Positions 1-11,880 of a stretch of DNA of 64,000 bases are shown here, in pieces. Numbering within the stretch: the first letter of the stretch is position 1; each line of letters starts with the position of its first letter. Under the pieces are notes generated by a model that searched no databases, was not told where the DNA came from, and worked only from the letters and a program-made list of their open reading frames with translations. This DNA is from Tanytarsus gracilentus. Taxonomy: Eukaryota > Arthropoda > Insecta > Diptera > Chironomidae. Made by a program: the position numbers and the translations under genes. Location of the stretch: positions 682,001 to 746,000 of the forward strand of contig JAXRKN010000039.1 of assembly GCA_038502055.1 (NCBI GenBank), read 5' to 3'.

Positions 1-231
1 TTGAATTAGACATCAAACTACACATAATTTTTTTTAATACAAAAAATAAATGATGCATAAAAAGATTTTTTGTTTTCCTTTTGCGAAGAATCGGGACGAA
101 GGAGTTAATAGTTGAACAGATTGATAATATATCTATAAATTTTCTCTTGATCATTTAATACATAGCTCCACTTCCACCTCCACCTATCGTAGAAAAAATA
201 ATTTTTTTAATTAGATTAAATTAATTTGTAA

Positions 232-3200
232 TTAATATTTACCATAATTTTGATAGGGCATGTTTGGAGGTGGTGCTGCCGCTGCCGCTCCGTAAGGCAT
301 ATTTGGAGTGTATTGAGGAGTAGCATATTGGTAGGCAGGTCCAGCTGTAAGCATCAATTGAGGCTCTTGCATGATGATCGGCTTGTGTTCCGTGTTTTCA
401 CCTTCCTTCTCTCGCTCGGCATTTGCAGCCTCAAGTTTGTCCACTTTTGTAGTATACTCTCTTATTACCTAGAGAATTTTAAATTCATTAAAATAGTTAT
501 TTTTTTAAACATTATAAAACTACTTACATTTATTAAGAAGGGCATTGCAAAGTCCATGATGTTATGCCTCCAGGCCAACTCGAGGATGACATCGGGACGA
601 AGAAGGTCATAGCAGGTGTAAAGACATGCGGCAAAACAGTCTTTTGCGCCGCGTTCGAGGAACCATTGAAGGAGTTCTTCTGCAATCTCTTGTTGGTGTG
701 ATTCAGCTGCATATTCCATGGCGTCTTTGAAAAGTTTGTCTTTTTTGCACAACTCGACACTTTGTTTCCAGCGGTTATTGCCTAAATTAAATTGTTTAAA
801 AAAAATTGTGCAAATAAAATAAAAATATTACCTTTATAGAGGTAGGCTGCAATGCGACGGAATTCTGTCAATTCATGTTTCTCAAGTTTCTGAGCGAGTG
901 CAATGTTGTCAAAGTTATCGAAAGCGTCGATGGATGCGCGAAGTCCCTGATAATCTTCTTCGTCAATTAGAAGTGCATTGAGTGCCTCGTTAATTGCCTT
1001 ATTATTCAAACTTTGAACTGAACGAAGATAAGGTTTAACGAGCTGCAAGTGTCCGGTTTTTGTAAAGAAGTTAACGGCTCTGGTGTGATCCATTCGAGGA
1101 GTAAGAACAAGCAGCAAGTCGTTGAGAAGAAGCGGCTTGTAGTCTAGATAGAACTGAATTGCCTTGTAGTAGAGTTCAATGTTGGCCACCTTCGTAATGA
1201 TATCTTTGAAATGTCCTTCGCGCCATGCCTCAGTTGGATGAGCCATCATTGCAAGCACTGCGTTATCATATTCCTCATATTTGTCGTATAAAAAGACAAG
1301 TTCACTCCACAAATGGGCAGATTCAGCGGCTCTCAAAACTTTCGGTATGTTTACACGCGACCAAAACAATTCCAAATGTTCACGCATCTTGGCCGGCTTG
1401 TATTTCGAATAGAGAATAGCCAACTCTGTAAACATTCCCATGTGAGCTCTCTCGAGACCAAGTGCTGCTTCCAACAATCCAATCAGCTCTTCAAAATATC
1501 CACGATCTTGATAATAGTTGATCAAGTCTTCTAATTCGTCAGCATGAACGACAATATGAAGACCGCACATTTGAGCCAAACGAAACTCTTCCGAATCGAC
1601 ACATGCAAAACATACTTCCTTCCATGTTCTCGTTGAATTGGCTTTGCGTGCGCCATCAACAGCTCCCTGAAACTCTTTCAAGTGCACAAGAGTTATTGCC
1701 AATCGTGCGAAATTGCTGACATTGTTATAGAGTAATTTGGCTGCCTCATACATCTTGTCATTGAAGCATCGATCGCCAATCTTTTGAATGTCTGCATGAT
1801 TAGGTCCCGAAATAAACTCTTCTAGATCAGCTAGACGGCCTGTTCTTGCGTATGCGTAAATCAATTCACTCTCAATGTAGCTTTCGCGTGCCTTCTTGCG
1901 AGCCATTTGCAAGTATCGAACCAAATCTTCCCACGATTCATTCTTACTGGCGACATCAACGACGTCAATGTAGGCTGATGGATCATCGGCCTTGATGAAA
2001 CTATCGATTGCTTCCTTTACCAATCCTGAAGAATAAAAAAATTAGCTTTAAAATATAGTAAAATAATTCAATTTTTTGATACTAGCCTTGTTGTAATTGA
2101 GCACGGCCGAGTTGAGACCAAACGGCAGACTCATTGCAACGCTCAGCAAATTCGTATGCTCGCTCGAGATTATTGAGTTGTTCAATCAACACCTAAAATA
2201 AAACATATAATTGAAATAATTATATAACGATTATAAAAATAGTACTCTACCTGAATTGCGCTAGTGTTGACCTCAAATTTCTTAAAGATAGCAAAAGCCT
2301 CTTCGTAGAGATGACTGTTGATTGCAATGTTTGCAATATCAGGAGCATCGTAGTTGTCTAGACGATTGATGTAGTCCATTACGCGTGAACAATCGGCCTT
2401 GATGGCAGTCAAAATTAGAAGATTTTGCAAGTTGCGATGGTCAGAAAAGACAGATGAATCGAGAACGATTTTCTCTAATAATTCAATTAGCTCGTTTGGC
2501 AAATCGGCAGCCATAAATGCTTTCACAGTAACCGAAATGTCCTCCGTATCTTGTGTTTCGGAGAGGGCAGTCTGTACGACTTGATCGATGAGTTGACGTT
2601 TGTAGGGATTTGCTTCGCTCAATACTTCCGACCATAATTCAGGATCCTTTCTCTTGACCAAATAACGAGCTTCAGTTTTGAACAGTGAATTCTCATTGCA
2701 TACAGCAATTAATTCTCTATCGCATGTTCCACGCTCGTAGGCAACGCAAGCCAAATGAGGATCTCTCTTCTCGCAATATTTTCCAACGACCTGGCTATCG
2801 TAGAACTGATTTTCACGAAGGAATCGCTCAGGATTGTTGTTTGAGTCAATGTAGATCTTAGCAAGTGCATTGTGAGTTGCAGGTTCAATGCAGCCTTCAT
2901 GAACTCTCGATTCAAGCCATGGTAAGAGCAATTTTAATCGATTACGCTTCTCAACCTCCTCAACTAGCTCGTCCGTTGAAAATTGACCCTTAACCACAAG
3001 AATCAAATTCTTAATAATGTCCTCGGAACAATCAACATCCAAGAGTCCACCGACAACGACTGGCAAACGCGAAGGATTGACCTTTTGTACATAGATCTCT
3101 ATGTATTTTTGGAGGCTATTGCGATAGAGATAGAGAACCAAGTCATGAACGAAATCAAAGCGATCACACACAATAATTAACGGCAATTGATCTGTGAGCT

Positions 3201-6139
3201 TGGCCTCTTTTAAGAAATTCTTAACACGCTCTGGATGATAGCAGTTTGATTCGCGACAAATTCTTTCGACTTCTTTAATTTGATTTGTCTTGCACGCCGC
3301 TTGAATGTACTTGAAGTGAACTTCAGAGTCTTGCGAAAAGTTTACAATCGAGCCGAGGAAGTAGAAAAGTCCCTCGTAGCTCTTAAAGGACTCGAAAAGA
3401 TCGATGAGAGACTTTGTTGTCAATTGTTCATGATATTTTGTCGCAATTTGTACGCAAATTTGCAAATTTTGACGAATATTTGCTGTGAGCATCGCTTTAA
3501 GACACTCGAGCGAGTCTTCTACCGAGAGAGTTCCGAAAAATCCGACCAGCCAATCGCCATTCAGCAAATGAGTGTGTACAACAGCTCTCTTGATGTCATA
3601 CAAATCGGTATAGTGTTCGAGAGCACGTTGCAAGAGTCCTGCCTTTTCACACAATTGGGCAATGTGAGCGCGATCGTAATGAGTAAACATGGAATTTCCC
3701 AAAATAGCATCGGCAACTTGCGGTGCAGACATCAAATTCATTTCGAGCAAGCGAGTTTGAAGGGGTCCCTCTGTCGGTCTATTGTGCTTCAAAGCATCAA
3801 GTAAGAAAGCCGTACACTGTTGCACCATATTTTGTTCCATGAAAATGTCCACAATCTGATTAATGTCAGCCAATGGTTCTTCATCGGCAACGAGCATTGC
3901 TGCAAAGCCAGCACCCTGTTCTGGATTTGTACGCATAACTGAACGAAGCAAAAAGATGTAGTCGGGAGTGTAATTGACTTTCTTTGCGTACAAAACAATC
4001 TTTTGGAATTGTCCAGTTTCGGCGAAGCACTGAATGACCTTATTGGGTACATTTGAGCGAAGATAAATCGAAAGTGCCAATGTTGGATCGGTTGGCTTTA
4101 CTAAATCGCCAAGTTCTTCGCTGCACTCGAGTTTCTGCTCTTTCAGCCACTTTTCACACAATTGAATGCGACCCTGGAGGAGAACGGGACGGCACAGTTC
4201 AAGCGATTCATACTTGTTGAGTTTTCCCTGATCGAGGAGAATTCCAAAGTATTGAAGAAGCGGAGGTGATGTGCTTCCGGGTGGTGGTTGAACTTGTTGG
4301 AACTTTTGAATCGTCTGAGGTGTACGCAAGATTCCTTTAGGAGCGACAGCTGCTACCTTTGCGGCCTCAGCATATTGCGCATTCTGGAAGAGTTGATTGA
4401 ATTTACGAACAAACAAATCCTCTGCACCGCTTAGATTGTTTCTGACGGCCATGCGAAGAGCAAGATCGGGATTTTGAAGAACAGTCGTTATATATGGAAT
4501 AATTTGCTCTTCGTCAACAGTCACCGACAAAACTTGTCCCTTGCGATTAACGCCGATAATTCCACCGCTCGCATCGTGAGGAGCTGTTACAAAAATCGTA
4601 TCAGCCGAGATACGATTCATGTAGATGCATGTTCCAGTCTCGATATCGTAGAGATGAATATAGCCATACTTTGTTATTAAATAAATTACATCGTATTTGG
4701 CAGATGTTTGCATTGCCACTGGAAAATCATTGGCCGCTTCGGGTGGAAAGAAAACATCGACGGTTTTCTGAAATTTCAATTTGTAATTTTATTACATTTC
4801 ATACTTTTTAGATTTTAATATACCTTTGTGAAGGGTTGATTGTCCGTTGGTGGTGTACCGACCTCAATGATGTGCAATTTTCCGCCGGTCTGAGTGCGAA
4901 CGGCAAAAGTAAAGAGGGTCGAAGACTCCTTATTGCCTTCCATTTGGAATGTCGTAAAAGCAGCAGCATGCCCTTCGATAGCTTGCGAAACTTTTCTCTC
5001 GACCGAGTACAATTGCATTGCACCGACGACACGATTTTGTTGTGCTGAAATACCGATCAGCAATAACCATTGTTGTTTTGGATCAGTGCGATAATTGATG
5101 ATTTGACAATTGTTTAGCGACGAATGGCGTTCAAACATTTTCACCGGCTGAGAATCGCCTTCCATTGACCTATATAAATATATTTTAAATAATTAATAGT
5201 TTTTAATTACACTTTAACTGACAAACATACCAGTGATAAACACAAGTTTCAGTCACAAGAGCGAGAGAATTTAGTGAAATCCACTTCCAGAATGTAACAT
5301 CCTCGGCCATGGTGTGGGCTTTCATTTTTGATTTCATTTCGATGTTGAAAATCTGAAGGGTTTTCTGAGCCTTCAGCGCAATCACTTTACTAGCTGGATT
5401 CATGATGGCCGAATCAGCGCTGATGGGACGTCGAATGGGATTTGTAGGATCGCTCATATCAATGATCACCACTTGAGCATTATCACCGACTTTCTCGCGA
5501 ATGCAGATGAATTTGTCCGACTCCATGGTCAGATTGCTGAATGAAATTGACGTCGCTTGAATGCCGACATTTGTGAGCTAAAACGGAGAAATGAAATTAA
5601 TTAGATTATTTCTTTACACACGTAACACTCGTCGATTCCGTGAAATTGATAATTTCTTATAATCTCTTTCACAAATATTTTTTTAGATTCCATTTATTCA
5701 ATTGAGTTCATGACTCACTTATGTGTATAATAATTATGCTAATAAACATAATCTTGACACATATGTTTCATAAAAAAAGAGATAAGAATGAGAAAATATA
5801 TCGATGCAATTTTCATCATCATCATTTTTCGTGATGCAGTATGAGTGAGAGAGAGAGAGAGAGTCTTATCGGTCATATGGAAGGCAAAGTCAAAAGAAAA
5901 TGTGATAATGATTTAACAAAGAACCAGTAAAATTCCATTACACTTGCTCATGAATCATAATCGCGAAAGAGAAAGAGGGGCGTCATTTTTTTCTGTTCAT
6001 CAAAGCGATATATAGCACATAGCAAGTGAGTGAGTGAGAGAGAAAAAATGATGATGAGGAACTTTCGGAAAGGGAAAATTTGAAATTTCATTTTTACCTG
6101 TAAATGCTCCTGAAAACGGATGGGTAGTGCTTGAGTCAT
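232..6139 (-). CDS. Chc: Clathrin heavy chain
   Basis: Structural subunit of the clathrin triskelion, which forms the coat of endocytic and trans-Golgi vesicles. Eight exons: 6098-6139, 5231-5577, 4824-5169, 2251-4767, 2087-2192, 832-2025, 528-781 and 232-468. They sum to 5043 nt, giving 1680 residues, close to the usual ~1675-1680. The N-terminal beta-propeller (roughly residues 1-330; start MTQALPIRFQEHLQ) is followed by the alpha-solenoid of heavy-chain repeats, and the C-terminal tail keeps QLMLTAGP before a Pro/Tyr/Ala-rich end. The start ATG at 6139 matches the family start exactly. Intron 1 (5578-6097) contains short GA-rich runs. Intron 5 has a GC donor (separate entry). All other introns are GT-AG. 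The gene diverges from RBFA with about 600 bp between the start codons. Identification is essentially certain; exon ends rest on frame and family alignment. Confidence 0.98.
2026..2086 (-). other. GC-AG intron in Chc
   Basis: This is the 61-bp intron between Chc exons 5 and 6. The exon ends ...CAACAAG and the intron begins GCTAGT. The acceptor is TTCAG before GATTGG. Only this junction yields Gln-Gln-Gly-Leu-Val-Lys, which matches the conserved heavy-chain sequence in frame. The nearest alternative GT (at 2082-2081) would put the next exon out of frame and create a stop. It is therefore a non-canonical U2-type GC donor. A single base-call error (T read as C) is the only simple alternative. 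Confidence 0.85.
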
Positions 6140-6739
6140 GTTTAGTGTCCTCTTGGCGAACTTTTGTGAATGTTTTTAGTCTTTATTTCGTTCTTTGCAC
6201 TATTTTTTGATTCAATTTTCAATATTTTTACTCTTCCGATTTTTTTTACCGAGAACTGTGAGCACAACTTTTTGATGTATGCCAGGCTTTAAAATTTAAA
6301 AAAACGTTACAGCTTGCAATGTTTTGAAACTTTTCTTCTTCTTATTATTTCCGTGAAAATTTTAAATTTTACAATATTTTCCACTTATTTCACTAACACC
6401 ACGTATACCAACACTTTTTCCACATGCACTTGGCACTTATCTAACGAAAGTATATATATTTAAGTGTTAAATTACAAGTTTTACCACATTAATTAAAAAT
6501 TTTCACGAGAATTTTTTTTTGATGCCAACAAATCTCTTTTTTGTTATTGTTGACAAAATTATTATTTCTTTAATTAAATAACGACACGCTCAAATATGAA
6601 TTAAAGCATCTTTATTTTTATCAATAAAATGATTTAAAGTGATTTCCGATTATAGAATATTCTTAATTAAATGGAAAAACTAAATATAAAATCGTTCCAA
6701 GCCAGCAGAGTGCACCCTATAAAAAATAAGATATAAAAA
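6140..6739. other. Divergent intergenic region, Chc/RBFA
   Basis: About 600 bp between two divergently transcribed housekeeping genes. It must hold both promoters and both 5' leaders. I see AT-rich sequence with homopolymer runs and no open frame. I could not assign a convincing TATA box or initiator to either gene. Confidence 0.5.
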
Positions 6740-7762
6740 ATGTTTACATTGAGGAAATTAATTAATTTTAAATTATCGCCACAAATCAGGCAGATAGTAA
6801 GCGACAATAGGCAGGTAAAAGTGATGAAGAAGATTATGGCTGGACGTGATAAAGGCAGAAGACGCTGGCACTACGAGGAATTTCCGAAAATGGTTTCCGC
6901 TAAAAAACTTAGCAATCCTGAGGGCCAAGGAAAGGAAGCAAATCGACGAGTAACAGTGCTAAATAAGCTCTTTATGAAGAACGTCACTGACTTGATGGCT
7001 ACTGGCGTTTATGCGGAAGTGCTTTATGGCTACGGAATACAAATTTCGACTGTAAAAGTGACGCCTGATTTTAAAAAGCTCAATATTTTCTGGACATCAA
7101 GTAATCTTTGCGATGAGGAAGTTGACAGGCGCTTGAAATCAATAGCTGGACCACTCAGACATGAGTTATCAGTTCTCAGATTGATGGGTGAGATTCCACA
7201 AATTACATTTTGCCGCGACAAATCATTAACGATGTCAGCGAAAATTGATTCCCTAATTAGAAGTGCAGATTTTGGCGATGATTTTGTGCCAACAGACCCG
7301 ACCCTCTTTACACGCAGCGAGACGAAACTCGAATTAAAGTTGTCTGATGAAGTCAAAAGGAAAATCCGTGAACTCGATCAACTGAAAAATGATGAAGATT
7401 TTCAAATATTTCCACAAATGAGAAACGACATTTATGGGCTTGACCACGATCGAATTATGAAATCGGTTATGGCGAGCATGAATAAATCAGCCAAAGCATG
7501 GGAATCATATGGCTCAAAAGAAGCAACAATCCCAAGTGAGGTTCGAGAAACGGCTAATTATGATAAATTGAAAAAGGATGCAGAGTTGAGGGAGGGCTTT
7601 ATTAAGTTTCTTGAAAAGAAGCAGCAAGATAAGAAAATCACGCCTGAAAGGAAGAAATTTCATCGCCATTTCTATGATGAAGAGGATTCATTCGATATGC
7701 TTGAAAATGGATACAACTTAGATGATTTACCCGATAATGACTTTGTTGAGGATGATAAATAA
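6740..7762 (+). CDS. RBFA: Mitochondrial ribosome-binding factor A
   Basis: Single exon of 340 residues. RbfA-family proteins bind the small ribosomal subunit and assist its late maturation; the animal form acts in mitochondria. The N-terminus (MFTLRKLINFKLSPQIRQIV) is basic and hydrophobic, as expected for a mitochondrial import signal. Residues ~70-160 carry the KH-like RbfA fold: an Arg-rich start (NRRVTVLNKLF), a helix, then a beta strand with ISTVKVTPDFKKLNIFW and the closing helix ending in RHELSVLRLMGEIPQITF. The long, charged C-terminal extension is typical of animal RBFA and ends in an acidic Asp/Glu-rich tail. The ATG at 6740 is the first in frame. It converges on RpLP2, about 300 bp downstream. 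AATAAA-like poly(A) signals follow the stop at 7769-7785. Confidence 0.88.
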   Translation: MFTLRKLINFKLSPQIRQIVSDNRQVKVMKKIMAGRDKGRRRWHYEEFPKMVSAKKLSNPEGQGKEANRRVTVLNKLFMKNVTDLMATGVYAEVLYGYGIQISTVKVTPDFKKLNIFWTSSNLCDEEVDRRLKSIAGPLRHELSVLRLMGEIPQITFCRDKSLTMSAKIDSLIRSADFGDDFVPTDPTLFTRSETKLELKLSDEVKRKIRELDQLKNDEDFQIFPQMRNDIYGLDHDRIMKSVMASMNKSAKAWESYGSKEATIPSEVRETANYDKLKKDAELREGFIKFLEKKQQDKKITPERKKFHRHFYDEEDSFDMLENGYNLDDLPDNDFVEDDK

Positions 7763-8057
7763 AGCTGTAATAAATTAGATAATAAAAAGAGATAGTTTTG
7801 TTTCTTAAGGAATTATTTGCAGAGATCTTTATTGCAAAAATTTCAGATAAATGGTGAATCTGCAAAAGAAAAAAAGTTCTTTTAGAAATGTGATTTAAAA
7901 CGATCAGTCTCGAGAGGATTTAAGACATCAGTCGGAAATTATATAAAATCATCGAGTTATCATTCGAAAGATGGTGATAATTTAGTTCATCATAAAAATG
8001 TCTAATGAGCATGTCTTTTATAATGTGAATTTTTACCTTTTAATCAAGTTATTTGAT

Positions 8058-8449
8058 TTATTCAAAGAGACCGAATCCCATATCGTCATCTTCTTCAGAT
8101 TCGGATTCTTCCTTCTTCTTCTCCTCCTTCTTTTCTACGGCGGCGGCAGCTTAAATAACATCAAAAAGATAGAATGTGGGCTTTTGACAAGAAGTAATTA
8201 AATGTTACCTGGAGCGGCAGCGGCAGCTGGAGCAGCAGCACCTCCTCCTGATGGCATTGAACTGAGCTTCTCGCGTCCTTGTGCAATCAATTCTTCGATG
8301 CTCTTGCCCTTAAGCTCGTTGATGACTTTAGTGAGACGTTCCTCATCGACTTCAATGCCGACCGATGAGAGGATTTTCTGGATGTTTGCACTGGTTGGGT
8401 TCTCGTTTCCACCCAAAACGGCCAAAAGGTAAGCACTAACGTAACGCAT
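8058..8449 (-). CDS. RpLP2: 60S acidic ribosomal protein P2
   Basis: Component of the ribosomal lateral stalk that recruits translation GTPases. Two coding exons, 8209-8449 and 8058-8149, give 110 residues, the usual family length. The N-terminal dimerisation domain begins MRYVSAYLLAVLGG. The Ala/Gly-rich hinge spans the intron junction (Pro then four Ala), and an acidic tail ends DDDMGFGLFE, the conserved stalk C-terminus with Glu instead of the more usual final Asp. The ATG directly follows a CTTTTCAG acceptor, so a 5' UTR intron is implied. A strong GTAAGT donor at 8601-8596 would place the leader exon just upstream, around 8602-8700. That arrangement is common in ribosomal protein genes but the leader is inferred, not shown. 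Confidence 0.97.
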
Positions 8450-8601
8450 CTGAAAAGATAGATTTAAAAAAAATATAAATTTCTAACCTCACAATTTCCC
8501 ACTCCCATATATTTTTAAGTTTTTTTAATTAAAATCTTGTAAATTTTAGCTGTACTCGATATTCTCTATGTACTAAAGTTACTTATCTACACTTTACTTA
8601 C

Positions 8602-10720
8602 TTTTAAGTCTGTTTTCCTCGACACGAAACGTCCTTAATTACCAAAATTAAATTTTATGCGTGTTGATGGTTTCAACTCTAGCAAAAAAAGAACGATTTT
8701 TACAAAACACAAATATTCCTCAGTTATGCGTCCCTCATTAATTCATATTTAAATTTCAGAAACACGTTACAAGAAGCTTTGTTCATTTTATTTTGTTTAA
8801 AAACAAAGCTTATTTTCGAAGAAGTAATACCATTTAAAAAGTTGATGAACCCACATGGACGAATTAAATGTTCGACTTTGAATTTTTATGGCGCATGCAA
8901 ACGTGATAATTGTTCTCGCTCGAAGTGATAATCAAATCATTTCTTTTTGTCATCAACTTAGGCACACACTTGCATATGAATTCGCATCTATAAAATATTT
9001 TTCTTAGTCAGTGTCATCTGATATCTGCAATGAGTAAATCCTCGTGATTAAATTTAAAAAAATAAAAAATAAAATTTAGCAGGTAAATAAAAAAATTAAA
9101 TTTTGGGGTACCTGTATTCTAAAAATTTCATGTAAAGAAAACATCTAATGACAACATGCTCATTCGTTTCAAATCTCAGTTTCTAATCTTAGAATATATT
9201 TTGTGTGTCAACATGAGTCTAAAGAGAAAATAAAAATATATCAAACGAACAACCTGTTAAAAATATGCTCTCAGACTTATGCGCAAAAGTGCGAGAGAGA
9301 AAATCAAGTAATAAAATTTTTCATCGGGATCAACATGCTTAAAATTGAGTAACAGAATATATGTTGTGGCATGACCGAGAACCGAGTTTTGATTCTCTCA
9401 TATGAGCGAGTCGCGCGGGAAGCACGAAGTTACGAAAAATCACAAGCCGAACGCTGTCGAAATTGAAAGAAGAAAATTTTTCTCTTCTCAGTTTTCCTTT
9501 AGACTCGGTCGCAGAAAAATCGTTTGAGAGGAAAAATTTTCTTTTCCATCTCGAGAGATTTGTAAGAAAAATAATTTTTTAATTTAAGAATTTTCTTCTG
9601 GTGAGTCATTTTTGAATATTTCTGCACTTGATCAATCATAAAAAAGTCTTCAAGAGCTCTATGGAAATTTTTAAAGGTCACGGAAGAACATTAACGTGTA
9701 GAAATAAAAAAAGTGGAAATGTGAGAAGGGTGTAAAAGTTTTTATGGAAAAATATTAAGTAGGTCAAGATGGAGAAATGGCGGAAAGCTTCAAATTCCTC
9801 TAAAATAATTTCGCATTATTTAGCTTTTCAAAATTTTCATTAATGATCCACAAAAAATAATTAAAAATTAATCACAAAAAGTGAAAAAAGGATAACATGA
9901 GAAAAATTTTACTTGTCGATATTTTGTCGCATCTGCGTACTAATCTCCATCCCAACTGACTATTATTGTTGAAAAAGTGTTTTTGGGGAGTAAAAAAATA
10001 AACATTGTGCACGTCGTCGAACATAATTTCAAAGAAGTTCAATATCAAAAACGTAGTTAGCGGAATTAACATTCATTTGATAATTTTTCATTTTAATTAA
10101 AAGTTTTATTGTGTCTAAAAAATAACCAATTTAAATTACTGCTCGACGCCACCGTAAGAAACGTTTTTTGTCATTAACTACATAACACTTATCGAATATT
10201 TACACACTCACGATTACTTTATCGTCGTAATCAATATTTTAGTTGGATGCATTCTGCCCACAAAAATCCAAACATAAATTTTTCTTATCATAAAGTAAAT
10301 TGTCACCCAAAACATTAATTTAAGTGTTATCAATATTTGAGCACTTAACAATTGAAAATTACTTGAATTAATTTTTTTTTCTCTAAATAAAGATAAAGAT
10401 AATTGAAAAAGCCACTTTTTGCGGTGACTAATCATAAAAATTGCTCATTTTTTTCATATTGAGGGCACTAATTCGGAAATTATTGAATTTTTTTTTGGTT
10501 TTTTTCGCTTTTGATGGTGCCAGTCGATTTTAAGCGCGTCAGATAGGAAAAAAGAAAAACAAGAAAGGTTTTTTCGTCTGACTCATGTAATTTTTTTTTG
10601 CGTGATGATAAATTGCGGATTGACATGACTAGGAAATGACTAAAGGGAGAGCTGAAAATTTGTTCATAAAAATATTTTTTAGAACTTTTTAAATTAAAAT
10701 AATTGAATTGAATTTTTTAG
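8602..10720. other. Intergenic region between RpLP2 and the BTB gene
   Basis: About 2.1 kb with no supported coding sequence. The left end probably holds the RpLP2 leader and promoter. The right end probably holds the promoter and an upstream leader exon for the BTB-BACK gene, because a ttttttag acceptor lies at 10720. The rest is AT-rich with poly-A/T tracts. Confidence 0.5.
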
Positions 10721-10806
10721 CAACAAAAATCCGCAAAATCCTCAAAGTTACAATCCGATAACAACAATCAAAACTTTTAAGCAACGACAAATCTCTCAAA
10801 TTCACC

Positions 10807-11880
10807 ATGGGAAAGCCATTTTACGATCAGACGGAGACTAAAAGTTCACCAGTCACACATCAACCAACCGCACCGCCACTGTCCGAAGTTCCGAGCAACG
10901 AGACTTCCTATGTAGACTTTATCGTGTTAGGCAATAAGGAAAACTACAGCATACGAGCTGATAAGCTGTCAATTGTCAACTCCAACACTGAACTCGCACG
11001 AATGGTTCGAGCTGAAAAATTTACCATCAATCACACACCGATCGATGTCGTGAATTTTGAAAAGCTCATACGATTCATTGAAACTAAATTTATTCGTTTC
11101 AACGACGATATCAAGTGCACACTGAATGTCCTCGAACTCGCATCCGTTTTTCAATGTCATGAGCTCATAATGGCATGTGTTAAAGAGCTTGATTTGAGGT
11201 TGGCGGTCGATAATGTTGTCGATATATTTAAGGCTTTGAGATATTATTCTACATCGTCGGTGCGACCGGTGACAGTTTCGACAGCAGAAGAGCATTTGAA
11301 TGCCTTGCTTTTTAATACGCTTCAATTTATTGAACAATATGCTGGTGATGTGCTTAAACTTGAGTCAATGTTGTCGATGAGATTTGAAGAGTTGGAATTA
11401 GTTGTTAAGAGAGACGCGCTACAGATACCTACAGAGTTGGTGATATTCGACTTGCTCGCTGATTGGAGCAGTCGAGAGTGTGAAAGAAAAAAATTAGAAC
11501 CAAATGAGGATAATCGAAGGAGGGTTTTGGGTGGTCTTGTGTTTACGCCAAGATATCTTCTCATGAGCTATGATGAGTTCAAGAAATGCCGTGATCGAGT
11601 GAACTTGCTCGATTCAATTGAAACAAAACTCATTGAAAATTTCTTTACTCGTCAAAAAAATTCGAATCTCACAGAAGAACAAAGTACAATGATTGATAAT
11701 TTTAAAGAACCTCGACCACCATATCCAATGATGCCTGTTAAATTATCCGAAAGAAGTCATCCAAAAAAATATCCGAAAAAAATGAGAAAATATGCACAAA
11801 AAATGGCGGATGGAGACAAAAGCTCATGCGAAAATTGTCTTATCACTTGTGCGTCGGTATTTGCTTGCATTTTCGAGTAA
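10807..11880 (+). CDS. BTB-BACK domain protein with Cys-rich C-terminus
   Basis: Single coding exon of 357 residues with a good start context (ACCATGGG). After a ~35-residue Pro/Ser/Thr-rich lead, residues ~35-130 resemble a BTB/POZ fold (YVDFIVLGNKENYSIRADKL, then FEKLIRFIETKFIRF and LELASVFQCHEL). Residues ~160-285 resemble a BACK domain (LNALLFNTLQFIEQYAGDVL, then PTELVIFDLLADWSSRECER). BTB-BACK proteins usually act as substrate adaptors for Cullin-3 ubiquitin ligases, but no Kelch repeats follow here. The C-terminal ~60 residues are Lys/Pro-rich and end CENCLITCASVFACIFE, a four-Cys hydrophobic cluster that could be lipid-modified; that is inference. A 5' leader exon starting at 10721 is suggested by a ttttttag acceptor. 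The exact subfamily is not recognised. Confidence 0.8.
   Translation: MGKPFYDQTETKSSPVTHQPTAPPLSEVPSNETSYVDFIVLGNKENYSIRADKLSIVNSNTELARMVRAEKFTINHTPIDVVNFEKLIRFIETKFIRFNDDIKCTLNVLELASVFQCHELIMACVKELDLRLAVDNVVDIFKALRYYSTSSVRPVTVSTAEEHLNALLFNTLQFIEQYAGDVLKLESMLSMRFEELELVVKRDALQIPTELVIFDLLADWSSRECERKKLEPNEDNRRRVLGGLVFTPRYLLMSYDEFKKCRDRVNLLDSIETKLIENFFTRQKNSNLTEEQSTMIDNFKEPRPPYPMMPVKLSERSHPKKYPKKMRKYAQKMADGDKSSCENCLITCASVFACIFE

Noticed and set aside
7030..7356. 108-residue minus-strand frame opposite RBFA
   Set aside because: Antisense shadow of a well-supported coding exon; no similarity of its own.
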